A program made the translations under genes and the position numbers. From Adineta vaga (lineage: Eukaryota > Rotifera), in the NCBI GenBank assembly GCA_021613535.1, contig CP075496.1:2976001-3040000 (forward strand): a DNA stretch of 64,000 nt. Direction: 5' to 3'. Positions 1-12,522 of the stretch are shown here, piece by piece (position 1 is the first letter of the stretch; each line of letters starts with the position of its first letter). Below the pieces are notes generated by a model. The model was given only the letters and a program-made list of their open reading frames with translations, was not told the DNA's origin and ran no database searches.

Positions 1-1766
1 AACAACGAGCTGATGTGCGACATCAGTATTGTAAAAAAATGAAGGTTTAAATGTTAGGAAGCGCAGTGATAAGGGACAACGGAATGTGCTAAACTAGTGA
101 GAGAGAAAAGAAAAAGAAGAAAAAAAAAGCCCTTACCACAAGTATGCGTACATATTCTTCTCATTTCTTTCTATTGTCCAAACGAGCAATGAAGGTCGAA
201 CATCGGTCACGAAGCTGCGGCATGATTCTATAACTTATTTTTTTCTTCGCAAAACAAATCTAGTTTTTCTCGAGTTACTTCAATTTCCAGTAAGATTAAC
301 AAGTAAGTTTGACATTTTTTGTTTTGAAAAGATGTGTGATATGTAGATAAGAAAATAAAATCATTCACGACGAAAGATGGGACAGCAGATGATGTGATAA
401 TTAAAAAAAAGAAAATGAAGATAAACAGGAAATTATATCAGAATTTAATCGATAGAATAACTTTCAAGTACAACTATGATTGTTATTTTATCGATTCCAT
501 TAGTTGTCACGCAATTACATTTTATTTTACGGCGACATTTTATTTTAAATATCTGTAATAGACATGTAAAATAACAAGTTAACGTCACGGTTAGAACGTA
601 AATATTATTTTCTATAGGAGATCTATCAAGATAAGAATCTCTACATATGCGAAAAGAAAATGATGACATCTCTATATTATTATTATTATTACTATTATAT
701 CTGTAAACATTTCTGTCTTCCATGAAAATGATAGAATAGAAAATCGATTTTCTCGACTTTGTCAATAATGTTGAAAAATATCTATTTCTAGTGATATGAT
801 TCATATTCTTTTCGAATATATTATTGTATTCGAGTAAAATACTAATGATGTTTTTATAAGAGGTCTCTTGTTTCTCTCTGCGTTCCTTTCTATGACTGTA
901 GTTGGATGCTGTTCTCAGAGAATGATATCTATTGTTCGGGAAGAGAATACTGATATGATTATTAACCAATATTGATAGTCTATATAACAGACAACTGTTT
1001 ATTTGAGTTTCTTTTGATCGGTAGAAATTACTATCGTTATTTTCTATTTGCAACTGTTTATTTTTTATCGTTCTTCAGTGGAAGCAATAGTCATTCAGTC
1101 AATCGGTTCTCTCTATTCCGTTCTCTCTCTCTCACTCATACTCATGTTTTTTCTTTCCAATTTTCTATGTACGAAGAAACATGTATGCCCTCGGATAATT
1201 TGTTTCTTACTCAATTGAGTGTCGTTACTATTCAGACATTCATCTCATCTCGTCAATATGCATATGTTCTTTTCTTCGTCAGAAAGAACATCTCTTACGT
1301 AGAAAATGTTGCTAGAGAAGAAAAAAAGCAAAGCTGAGAAAGAAAGAAAAATACTGAGAATAACAGAAGAACGATAAATCTTCGTGTTTCTCCAAGGTAA
1401 TATCCATAACTGTCGTTGTCCTTCGTTTCTTCTCGAATCTCTATCGGAACGACGAAAAAAAAACGCTTACAAACAGACATATATGGTCTTGATTATTTTC
1501 AATTTTGTGTAAACAGATTGGAAGAAATAATCGCAGCGGATATTCTCTAATGAACAAGTACTATGTCAAAAAACAATAATAATACGAATGGTGATATCTG
1601 ATCAAGTTAGACGATTAGAATTGTTCTTTTTCTTCTTTTTCTTCTTCTTCGCCTTCGTTTTGTATTTTGCTTTTCCTTCTTCCAACCCGGTATTTTTCTT
1701 CTCTCGATCTCATCATGTCCATCAGTAAACAGATGGAAATCATTATGTATTAATTGAAAATCAATA
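1..1766. other. Intergenic, no gene supported
   Basis: AT-rich stretch with poly-A/poly-T runs and a pyrimidine-rich tract near 1620-1680. A minus-strand open frame at 445-1053 has no recognisable domain, strongly AT-driven composition (many Asn, Ile, Tyr) and no splice context, so I do not call it. The segment probably holds the 5' region of the transporter that follows. Confidence 0.5.
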
Positions 1767-4700
1767 ATGATTATCGAACCGCGTCGACGAAAGAGTTCTT
1801 CGGTGACATTTTCTGTGCCTGATGATCATCATCATCAACAATATTATGCACAACGAACATCCAGTTTTGCAGAATCAGATTGGGATTATGGTTAGTAGAA
1901 TGCGTATATGTGTTTTGCATGCCTGGATTATTTTATGTTAGAAATGATGATTTATATCAATGCTCTGTTTCTTAAAGTAATAGTTTTAACGATAGTTAAT
2001 ATCAAAATTCAAGGTAAAATGAGAATATCAGACAGAAAAGAGGTAATAAATGTCATTGTGATTATTATTAAAAAAGAAAATCATCTGATTCAATTTGATT
2101 TTTACGACATACAATAAATATTAGAGTAATACATTCAAATAATTCATTTCAATCGAACAAGTTTTGAGTAGTAGTAATTACGATGAAGAAAACTTCGAAG
2201 ACTTCTACAGAAATTGTCACTACTAATTATGATACAAATGCACAGAATAATGCTGGTGTGTTAAAAATAAAATTTGTCTTTTGTTGATTTTTAAATCTAA
2301 ATAAATATTTTTCATCATTTAGAACCAACAATTACAACGATTAGTCCTACAGCATTGGCTATGGCTCGAGCATTACGTAGTGTTAAAACATTCAAAAAAA
2401 GTTGGGATGCAGATAAAGCATTGAAAAATACTTACAAAGGAAAATTTGGTTTATATCAACTTCGTGCTTATATCTTTCTAGTACTAGGTTATGCTATTGT
2501 TGCAGCATGGATCACAGAGATGCCTACATTTGCTTGTAAGAATATCTTGATATTTAATGAATATGGATACATATGTATATATTTAGTAATGAAACCGAAA
2601 TCGTTCAATTGTACACCAACTTATATAAATATGACGAATGAAACGAATTCTACATCAAAACTTTTATATGGAAATGTTCAAAGAATTGTGGTTAATGGAA
2701 AAATACAACGAATTGAACCAACATATGAATACGATCAGGAATATGGACGAACTGTTCTTACTGATGTAATTAGATAGAAGAGAAATTTTTCGTGATGATT
2801 CTTTTTTCGTTTTAGTTCAACGCTTTTTGTGATCCAATACGAATAAAACTACCGAATATTATTTATCTTATCGGTTTAGTCATCGGAGGTTTAGTATTTG
2901 GTTGTATTGCTGATCATAGTGGAAGAAAAATGATTTTAATTGGTAAGAAAATAAATTGATTAACAAGATTTCTTTATAAAAGTTGTACAATTCTTGTAGG
3001 CTCAATGTGGACAGCATGTGCTCTATCAGTATTTCAACTTCTAAGTGATGATTATATATCGTATGTTTTTTTTATCTTTTTCGTTGGAATTGCGATCGGT
3101 GCTGTTCAAGTAATTACTGTACCTTATGTTATTGAAATGGTAAGTATTCGTTCGTTATATTTGAAACATATATTTTCGAATATTTCTTTTAGTTTCCAAT
3201 TGAAACACGAGCGATTTATGGTTTATTATTAACAGCTGCTGTATTCTTATTTGATTTAATTATACCTGGATTAGCATTTTTAATAAAAAATTGGAAAGTT
3301 TTACAAGGAGTTGTTTCCGCACCATTAATTATAACTGCCGTTCTTTATTGGTAAGTTAACAAAATATGTCATAAGATATCTTTTCTTACATATATACAAT
3401 CAAATAGTAGAAATGACTGAGTAATTAAAGTGTTTGATAAGAGAAAAAGATCATAAAAGAAAAACGAATAAATCATTGTGAAATGTAATATCTGTCAGTA
3501 TCATCTTGAGAATGTTGATAATAATATACGAAAGCTATAGAATTTTTAGACGAAGAAGTTTATCTCATTTTCTCGTTCGATTAATTCGAATGTTTTGGAG
3601 AATAATTGAATAATCTTATCATTGATATAGTGTTTTTTTTACTGAATGACTTCTGAAGAAATGGAACGATTTTTCATTGTTTTCTTCCATGAAGTGTTAT
3701 ATTTGCTCAAATATAACGGTAAAAAATCTTCTGAAAAGAAAATCAATCACCTAAAAATGAGTTTAATACTCATATCGCGTGTGAGAAACATCAACTTAAC
3801 GATGTCATTTTCTTTCTATTCCTGGAAAATACAGAGTATACTTCAAATGATCGAATTTTTAATCATATATTTAAGCTAATTTAAGAATTTAGATAATCAA
3901 TTTTATCACATTTATTTTCGAAATGAAGTTTAATTTGAGAAAATGTTTCATTCGTTTGTATTTTTACATTCGAGTTTCTCTACTCGAAGCATTCGGTCTC
4001 ATAACAATTGAAAACGTCTCAAAAGATTGCTATTGAAAATGATATCTACTCGCAAGAATTATATCTGCTATTATCTTCGATCAGCTCTATTCTTCTCCAA
4101 TTATTAACTATAGAATAATAAAGAATGAAAGTTACTTAAGATTATATTGATTAAATTTAATATATAGAAACTTTTTACACTTTGATAACAGTAAAAACAA
4201 GTTGTAAAAGAATAAAAACATGTACCCATCGGTACGCGAGAGATCATATATGACATAATTATAATTCATATGGAAAGAAATATTTATTATTCAGGTTCAC
4301 CGAAGAATCAATGTTTTGGCATACAGCTCAAAAAGATTATGTTACAGCTGTTTTATCATTAACGAATATTGCTCGTTTTAATGGTATCGTTTTTGAAGAT
4401 ATATTTACCGAAGCACGTGATTTTCTTCGTGGAAAACGTTCCAAAGGAATCCAATGTGATTTTCAACCATTACTTCGACTTGGTATGCATTTTTCTTCTT
4501 CATCAAATATGATTTCATATTTATTTTTTTCTGATTTCTTTCAGAGGACATTCAATCATTAGGTTCGAAATATCCCGATTTTGATATGGTAGATCTACAA
4601 GCTACAACCGGTAAGAAAACAACCTTTACACAACGTATCGCACAAGTATTAACTGGTCATAATTACAATCCAACATTATCGACATTTTATCCAACTGATT

Positions 4701-6284
4701 TTCTCCATTCATCGATCTTAACTCTTTATTTACTTGTCATGTGTGGTCTATGGTTTGTATTATTGATCTACTAAACTTTTCTTTCAATGATATCTATTTT
4801 TTTCTTTTCAAGGCTTGTTAGTTCATTAACGGAATATAGTCTTGATTCACCACAATTAACTCAACATTTGACAGATAATTTTTATCTCAATTATTTCTAT
4901 ACACATCTTATTCAAGTTGGTTCATTTATTGTTGCATTTCCCATGGTTTATAAGTATGAATAGAAAATATAATTATAAATTTAATGTTTATGTATATGCA
5001 TATTATTTAGATGGGGTCGTCGTTGGCCAACATTTTGTTTTTTTCTGATTGCTGAAGTTTGTTTACTTGGTTCAGCAACAGTTCGAATAGGTAATTTTTT
5101 CGATCTATTTATACTAATTCAAATCACAATCATTTATAGATACCGAAGATACACGTATTGCTATGTTGATTGTTTATTTTATGGGTAAATTTGCATCACG
5201 TGGAGGTTTTCTCGTTATTTTATTATATACATGTGAAATATTTCCAACTGGTTTAAGGTAAATTCAATTATTAGATAAATATTATTCAATATTTTATTTT
5301 CTTTACATATATAAAGATGTACAACACTTGGTATATGTTATACATTTCGATTAATTGGTATAGCATTGGCATCACCTGATCTTGTAAGGAAAATCTAAAG
5401 CAAAAAATTATTGTGAAATATTATCTTTCCTTTAGGCTGGATTAAATGATTGGATGCCTCGATTAATCTATGGTATTCTATCATTAATACTTGGTGCTAT
5501 GGCACTTCTTTTACCTGAAACAAAGAAATTTGCATTACCTCGAACTATAATTCAAGTTGAAGTTATTCCAACATCGATTAGTAAGAAATTTCGTCGTCAA
5601 CGTTCTGCACCAGCCAAACGAAATGTTCGTCCTGATGGTACACGTCCAGAAGGAGCTCATCCTTTTAATGATGCTGCTTCATCTGTATCGGGTATACGTT
5701 CTGTTCGTTTCGGTCCATATGATAATCAATCAACATTACATAGTGTCTATGAATTACAAGAATATGGACAAGATGATACTTTTCACTCATCAGCAGGTCG
5801 AAATAATCGACGAGCAGATTTACGTAATCCAGCAATCTTTCAACCAGTTGGTGGTGGTAATATCGAAGCATATCGACAGCAAACACCTATTGCTGAAGAT
5901 AATGAATATGATGAAGATGTTGATGATGATCGAACACGTTATGCACAACAACAACGACTCACTCTTCAACAACGTTCTCTTGAGCAACCATTGACAAATT
6001 TACGGTCAGACATCGATCTGAATAGTTTACCAAATGTAACAGTTAATAGACAGTCGTCCAATGATTCACCATCACAATTAGAAATGACAGCACAAATTCA
6101 AGCTGGTGATATAACAGGTGAACGAAGTGGAGTTACTAGAACAGCATCTTCAAATGATGATACAGGAGATAAAAATAAACATGATGAAAATTTATCTCAA
6201 TTACCAGCACGACTTCTTGATGAAACAGGAACATTTCCTCCAAATATAAGTGAAGAAGAAAATTATTTTTCAGAACACTGCTAA
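1767..6284 (+). CDS. SLC22-like organic ion/carnitine transporter (MFS)
   Basis: Predicted plasma-membrane major-facilitator transporter. Fourteen coding exons join in phase: 1767-1890, 2172-2255, 2323-2535, 2587-2765, 2816-2942, 3000-3139, 3193-3350, 4295-4482, 4545-4752, 4813-4953, 5011-5090, 5140-5257, 5317-5383, 5436-6284 (891 residues). TM1 is followed by a loop with several N-glycosylation sequons (NCT, NMT, NET, NST), as in SLC22. Family marks seen: GxxxGGxxFGxxADxxGRK after TM2-3, a PIETRA segment, an ESMFW-like stretch for the family's ESPRW, YTCEIFPTGLR, and LLPETKKFALPRTI. The core matches the usual ~550 residues; about 70 residues at the N-terminus and ~240 disordered residues at the C-terminus are extra. 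Intron 7 (3351-4294) is unusually long. The substrate cannot be told from sequence. Exon 1 and 2 borders are the least certain. Confidence 0.87.
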
Positions 6285-7091
6285 CAAACAGTACAATCAT
6301 AGTCTTCATTCTTACCGAACAGTGTGATATAATTTACAGTTTATAACAGTGAAAGATACGTTTAGGCGCTTTTTTTCGTGTTTTTCTTTCTCTCTCTCTG
6401 TCAATAACGTAGAATTTGATTGTAGTCTGAACAGTTTCTAGAACAAAACTTCAATATATGCTTTATTTTAATAAGCTATTTCTTGTAGCTGATGAAATAA
6501 TAAAATAATCCAGTTTTTTTCCTTATTTTTCATTAACAATTGTTTCCTTCTTTTCTTTTTTTTCAATATTTCATACTCTAATTCATTCGCATATAAACAT
6601 GAACTGTTGTTTTCGTGTCATTTATAGTTATGTGAACAGTATTAAATATATGTTTTATGTTCATGTGTTTGCATTGATAAATAAACAAGAACAGAAGAAA
6701 AAGAATTTTATGAAAATATGAAATAAATCATCAATCCGATTAGAGATCTTTTTTGAGAATGTACAAGTCATTTTATTGTCTAAAATTAAATTTCTTAGTC
6801 AAGTGTAGAATAGATATTGTGAAATATCCATTCTTCCAATCGTTTTATGTAAATGCAACGTACCTACTTGAGAATGGTGGACTTTGCCTGGAAGAAAGAG
6901 AATAAACTCGAATACTCCAATGAGTCATTCGAACAATTATATACAGCGCAATTCTAAAAGATTAACGCAAAAACAACATTTGATCACAAACAATATTTTT
7001 TCCCATATTATCGCTTATCTGATTGCTTCATATTTAATAACTTCACTTCACTGCAGTTCACCTCTTTCGATTAGAAACTATAGAAATAGAT
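6285..7091. other. Intergenic spacer
   Basis: 3' flank of the transporter with AATAAA-type signals near 6495-6510 and 6675, then the upstream region of the small secreted-protein gene. The open frame at 6884-7159 overlaps that gene in another frame and is taken as a shadow. Confidence 0.5.
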
Positions 7092-7520
7092 ATGTGGTAT
7101 TTTCAATTTTTTGTTCTGTCGATCTTACTTATTGCAACATGCCAAGTCGTGCAAAGTAGTAGTGCTGGATTTACAATCTCAGTCGTAGGTCAGAATTTAA
7201 TTGAAGCCGATGGAAATGGAGAAATTCCTACTTATAATTTACTATTACAAGCAAATCAACCAGTAACTTTCGTTGCTCAAGGTATTGTTATGCCACGAGG
7301 AAAAGACGCTCAAGCAAGTAAACCAGATTCAGGTACATGGTTATTCAATAATAAGGCCTTTCAAGTATTACCGTACGACCAAAGTCAATTTAATGAAACT
7401 CAAATAGTTGTAACATTAAAACCATTGGAAAGTATCAATAGAGCAACACGTGTTCGTTTCGTTGGTAATATCCTTGGGTATGATCGTAAATATGATGTTA
7501 TGGTTAGAGTGAACAATTAA
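7092..7520 (+). CDS. Small secreted protein of unknown function
   Basis: Single-exon frame of 142 residues. Residues 1-22 form a clear signal peptide (short N-region, hydrophobic FFVLSILLIATC core, small residues before cleavage near VQSSSA). The mature part of ~120 residues is rich in beta-forming stretches (FTISVVGQNLI, TYNLLLQANQPVTFVAQG, VRFVGNILG) with one N-glycosylation sequon (NETQ) and no cysteine, suggesting a secreted beta-sandwich or jelly-roll-like fold. I do not recognise a family. The stop overlaps an AATAAA at 7519-7524, a typical compact 3' end. Codon use resembles neighbouring genes. Confidence 0.65.
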   Translation: MWYFQFFVLSILLIATCQVVQSSSAGFTISVVGQNLIEADGNGEIPTYNLLLQANQPVTFVAQGIVMPRGKDAQASKPDSGTWLFNNKAFQVLPYDQSQFNETQIVVTLKPLESINRATRVRFVGNILGYDRKYDVMVRVNN

Positions 7521-8194
7521 ATAAACATATAGTTTGAATTTGCTTCTACATGAAATTTATGAAACAAAAGAGCTGAATAAAATCTTCATTAAACATAGAT
7601 GTGAATGATGGAACGACTGTTTTTTTCTCTACGTAATATGCATTGTGAATTCAAGGCAACATTTTCTCTCATAATGCAGATGTACTACACATGAATCGAA
7701 TGATTTATTATTTTTTGAAAAGTATGACATATCTTTAAATTTGAGAGAACTGACAAATGATCTATTGCTCAAATCTATGACAACGATTTTGTATACGAGT
7801 AAAAATAGACTGTGAAGTTTGTGCTGCTTGAATCTAGCTTTAATGATATTTTATGTGAAATTATTATGATTCCAGAGCAGATGCATTTGTTGTTCTATTA
7901 TTTTCTTTTTTATATCTCAATCTGTTCTACTGGCATATAATTTTTCATAATATTTATCTGAACAATATTGAAACAAACAGATTAATCATGGTTTTTTTTC
8001 ACAATAAATACCAAAGAATTGAAGAAATGTTTTCAAAACAAAAATCAAATATATCAGTTAAATACGTGCTTGTGTTCAATGTAGAAGAAAAACCATATTT
8101 GAACTTGGTTCTAATAAACATACAAGTCAGTTATTCTTATTCATTTTAATGATAAAATCACAACAGTGACATTGCTATGTTAATGCGTCGTTGA
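7521..8194. other. Intergenic spacer
   Basis: AT-rich sequence between two plus-strand genes. The only item of note is an ATG at 8177 in frame with the following gene but cut off by a TGA at 8192-8194 (see findings). Confidence 0.45.
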
Positions 8195-9633
8195 AGTCCA
8201 CCATCACCACTTCCAATAACTACATTGGATGACAATAAAATCTCTCAAAACCAACGAATCTGTTTACGTCGATGTAAACTTATTGTAATATCATGTATTG
8301 CAATAATTTTTCTTTGTTTTTTTACCATTTATACAATACAAAAAGAACGATTTTTCAAAGAAGAATATCGATATAAAAAACAAAATCAATATGAACATGA
8401 ACAACAATTATTATTCGATACATATATTCAAGATATATCAAACATATTGATAAAGTTTCCAGATAGAAATCATATTAATGAAAGTTCTCTTTTTCATATA
8501 CGAACAAAAACAATATTACTTTTAAAATATTTGGAAATTCAACGTAAAAAAGATATTCTTTTATTTCTTTACGAAACAAATCTGATTAAAACTAATCAAT
8601 TGAATTTACGAGAAGCTGATTTCAATAATGTTGAAATAATCTGTTCAGATCGATTTCATTATCTTTATTTACCTGGAATCGTTTGGTCCACTGCTGTTTT
8701 TATTAATTGTCATTTAATAAATGCTAATCTTAATCAAGTAAATCTCATGAATGCTCGATTTATTAATTCAACATTACAGAATACTTCATTGATTGAAACA
8801 AATCTCGAACAAAGTCATTTTATTCAAAGTATTATACTTCAGAATGATTTCAATAGTGCGTGTCTTCGTCAAGCTGATTTTCTTCAAGCACAAATTGTTC
8901 AAGGAAATAATTTTACAAATGCTGATCTTTATCAAGCGAAATTAACCAATGAACAATTCGAAGGGAAAAAATTCACTATTTTAAAACATGATTTTCGTCA
9001 TGCACGTTTTCCCAACGGTACATTCAGTTTACCAAATCTGTCAAGAAATTTAATTCAAAATGGAAATGCTGAAATCGATGTAAGATATTTTCTTTCAAAA
9101 CTATATGCATTTCAAATCTCTATTTTATTCATTAGTGTTTATTTAATAATCAAACTGCATGGACAACAAATAATTATAGTATTATCTTATCAACAGATAC
9201 GATTGAAAATGATACTTCTCATTGGGGAAATTGTTCATTTATATTGACAGCTGCTATACGTGTTTATCAAACTATTCAATTACATTCCTACAAACTTTTA
9301 ATTGATACAAATAATGCAAGAATTTCTTTCGCTACTTTTGCTAATTGTGAACAATCTTATTTCGAGATAAATATGTATCGTTCAGATCATATTTTACATC
9401 AATCAAAAATTTATTCAAGTAAAACAAAATGAATTTTCTTGTTCATAAAATGAATTCTTTTTTTTTCTTTAGAACCAATTAAATCAAGTAACAATACAGT
9501 CATGCTTCAGTATGGTAAATATCAATATCCTTTACCAATCTATACACGCTATATAACGATTTATTTCGGTATTGAAACATTTCAAATTGATCGTGCATGT
9601 TATTTTGATAATATAGCATTATTCATTTTTTAA
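8195..9633 (+). CDS. Pentapeptide-repeat single-pass membrane protein
   Basis: Three coding exons join in phase: 8195-9079, 9136-9418, 9473-9633. Order: short Pro-rich cytoplasmic N-part (SPPSPLPITTLDDNK), a basic stretch, one transmembrane helix (about residues 28-46), a charged coiled region, then A(D/N)LXX-type pentapeptide repeats (ANLNQ, VNLMN, ARFIN, TSLIE, ADFLQ, ADLYQ), which form a right-handed beta-helix. The C-terminal third begins with NLIQNGNAE and resembles a beta-sandwich carbohydrate-binding-like domain. From memory, proteins with this layout form a large family in bdelloid rotifers; their function is unknown. The 5' end is unresolved: no in-frame ATG lies before the helix except one at 8177 separated by a stop codon, so either a 5' exon is missing from this model or the copy is damaged. 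Confidence 0.7.
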
Positions 9634-12522
9634 ATATAAAATTAAATAAAGCTTTCTATATAATTAATGACTTAATTCTATATTTCATGAGTACATAGTA
9701 GATATCAACCTTTTTCTTTTCTTCTATGATTTATTATATGAGAACATTTTGTATACGTGTAAAATTGTCTTTAATTATATTTCTATTTTTGTTATTCCGG
9801 GTAAATATGAAATACCAATCATATAAGCAATAAAATCAGAATCTGAAATATATGCAAATATTCAGAATAAAACCCACATGGATGTTTTAAAGTCTTAAAC
9901 ATAGAGATATGCACAAAAAATTTTAAATTCTCACATCTTTTTCGAATCAAAATGCTTTTTTGTCAATAATACTATGTACTCTCTTATCGTTCTCAACCAA
10001 ATTGATTATATCAACGGATATGTTAATATAATATAAAATGTTAAAGCTATTTGATTTTCTGAAATAGAAAACGATGAGTATCTTTTTACTTGATAAGAGA
10101 ATAAACAAAATTAAGGGTGTATTGTCGAATCAATTACTCTTATCGTATTTTTCTGAGAGGTTTATACTTAACGATATGTTATTTGGAAAGATTTGATTTC
10201 TTTTTTTTTGCTTCGTTTGATTCTCCGAGGATGTCAGTATGACAAGCATATCAAGTTTATATGTTGTTTGTCAATGTGTGAAAAAAGCAGAAAAGTGAAT
10301 AATAAATCCGTTTTCTTTTATCATTACCGGAAAAAAAAGAATTCTTTTCCAAGGCCAAATGTGTTCAAAGAAAATACATTTCTTCTTCTTCTTCTTCTCT
10401 TTCAAGATCGTTTACATTTTAAGAAAATTCATTAGAAATCATATTAAATGAAAGAAACTCGAGAACATATCGTTACTTGAAGCTACATATACTATTTTAC
10501 AATCTTTTTTTATCTCCAAGAAAAACAAGTTCAATCAAGATCATTTGATAAACGAGAGATCTTTTTTTCCTTTTCTTTTCTTTTTGATTTTTTATTCAAT
10601 ATAAATATTGAAAAGAACTCTTTCATCAATACGGCTTCTTTAATAATAATAGAAGTGTGAACGATATTGAGAACGTTATTAGATATATAAATTGTATACT
10701 TTTTGTTTTCTTTTGTTCGTTTGATTAATTATTTTCGTATAACAATAAAAACAACGGAAGAAACGATTTTCTTTTCTTCTCTTGTTTGAATTAGTTATTT
10801 CAAGATTAATTTATCTATATTTGTTACTCTTCAATAAGAAGAAGGTCTTTCAAAACATACGTTGTTCATGTAACTATAGAAAAGTTTTCAAAATGATTAC
10901 GAAATATGCATCTTGCTCTTTTCTTTATATTTACTGTTGCTGTTGTTTTGCATGAGACTAAGTGCCTGTCATATTGATAATGCAAGGAAAAGAGAAAAAA
11001 AATCAAAAATGAAAGAAGAAAACTTGTTTCAGGCTACGTGACTGAATTAAGGAGTGACAATGACAGATATTAGGAAAAACGAGTTCGATCGATTTTTATT
11101 CAATTCAATTATCTGATAAATCAATGGCCGGATGGACAAGTCATTTTGTTTCCGAGTACGTCACTTAAGAAAAAACACAGCTCATAGAACAAAGAAAGAT
11201 GGATCATTTCGTTTATATATATGAATGACTTAGTCGTTGTTTAAAATGCAATATTTGGTCGGCACTATCAAAAAAGAACAAAAATGACTCGCAGCACGTC
11301 GAGATGAAGTGGCAGCGAAGGCGCAACAGCGCATTTGGTATGTTATAAGTGACGACGGAAAATTGTCGAGAAAGAAGAAGGGAGAAGCATTTCAGAGTAT
11401 CGCCACTACACAACAGGCGGACAAAAAACGTGAGATAATAAAAACTATTTTTTCTTCCTCTCATTCCATCTTCACACTATGCTACATAAAACATTGTAAA
11501 CTATTCGATAATAACACATAGTCAAAGAAATATCTGTAAATAATTATTGTTTATAATAGAGTATAACATAAATAGTCGTTGAGATTGATATAAGTTTAAT
11601 ATTTCCCAGTTTATCTAACACACTTGAGAAAGTTTATCATGCGCCTTCGATTTTCTCATTAGCTAATGAGATATGCACTCTTACAGTCAGGTGAAAGAAT
11701 TTGAATTGTTATTGACATCACATTTCAAAGAGTAAATCTCAATTAATTGAGACTTTTTTTTTGTATTTTTGTATTTCCCTAGTTTACTCTGCGATAAAAG
11801 CAAGAAAAGAAAAGGATATCTGCGTCATTTTCTAAATCGAATATTTATTCGTGCTTAAGTAATGAAAGAATTTCTCTAATCTATTTCTTTTATTCGAACT
11901 TTAATCACGATTCTATTTCGAAATGAGAAAAAAATCGACTTGTTGCACTCGACGGAATTATAATAATAATAAGAAGAAATGAATCAAAGAAGATTTGATA
12001 CTTAGTAATTGAGAGATTTTTTTGTCTGCTTTTAATAGATAAATCTTAAAGTTTCAAAAGACTTTTTTTTGTCCTAGTTCTTTTCCTCTTGTTGAACTTG
12101 TTATCTTTGTCGCTCCACAACTAATTTATTAAATTGATAAAGCCACTTGTGATTTGTTAGATACATGGAAATGAAGAATTTTCTCATTTATCAAAGTGTC
12201 GATATTGATTACGCTTTGTTCTCCATGTTTCCGTTTGTTTCTCATAAAATAAGCGACAGCTGTAACGAGCACCTGATACCAATATTTCGCTTGCATGCTT
12301 TCATATATCCATCTATCTTAAATGCGATTTTCTTGTTATTTTTCTTGAAAAATATATCTTTCATCGATTTTCTAGAACAATAATGATAATCCTTTTTTTC
12401 TTCAATTCTCTTGTCGAGTCTCTGTCTTGAAAAGAAGACGATGACTATATATAATTGATGTGGCAGCAAGTAGCAACAACAAGAGCAAAAACAACACTAC
12501 TAATAAGATCAAAACTAAGTGG
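9634..12522. other. Long intergenic region
   Basis: About 2.9 kb with no gene I can support. It is AT-rich with T-runs near 10195, 10560 and 12060. One patch at 11288-11460 is visibly richer in G and C and reads as an open frame (see findings). The frame upstream of the next gene is open back to 12445, so a 5' exon could lie in the last part. Confidence 0.45.

Noticed and set aside
445-1053. 202-residue minus-strand open frame
   Set aside because: Composition is what AT-rich DNA gives by chance (Asn, Ile, Tyr, Ser), with no motif, no splice context and a start region in low-complexity sequence.
5557-5994. 145-residue plus-strand frame overlapping the last transporter exon
   Set aside because: It is the +1 shadow of the Gln/Asp-rich tail, whose own frame continues the transporter in phase.
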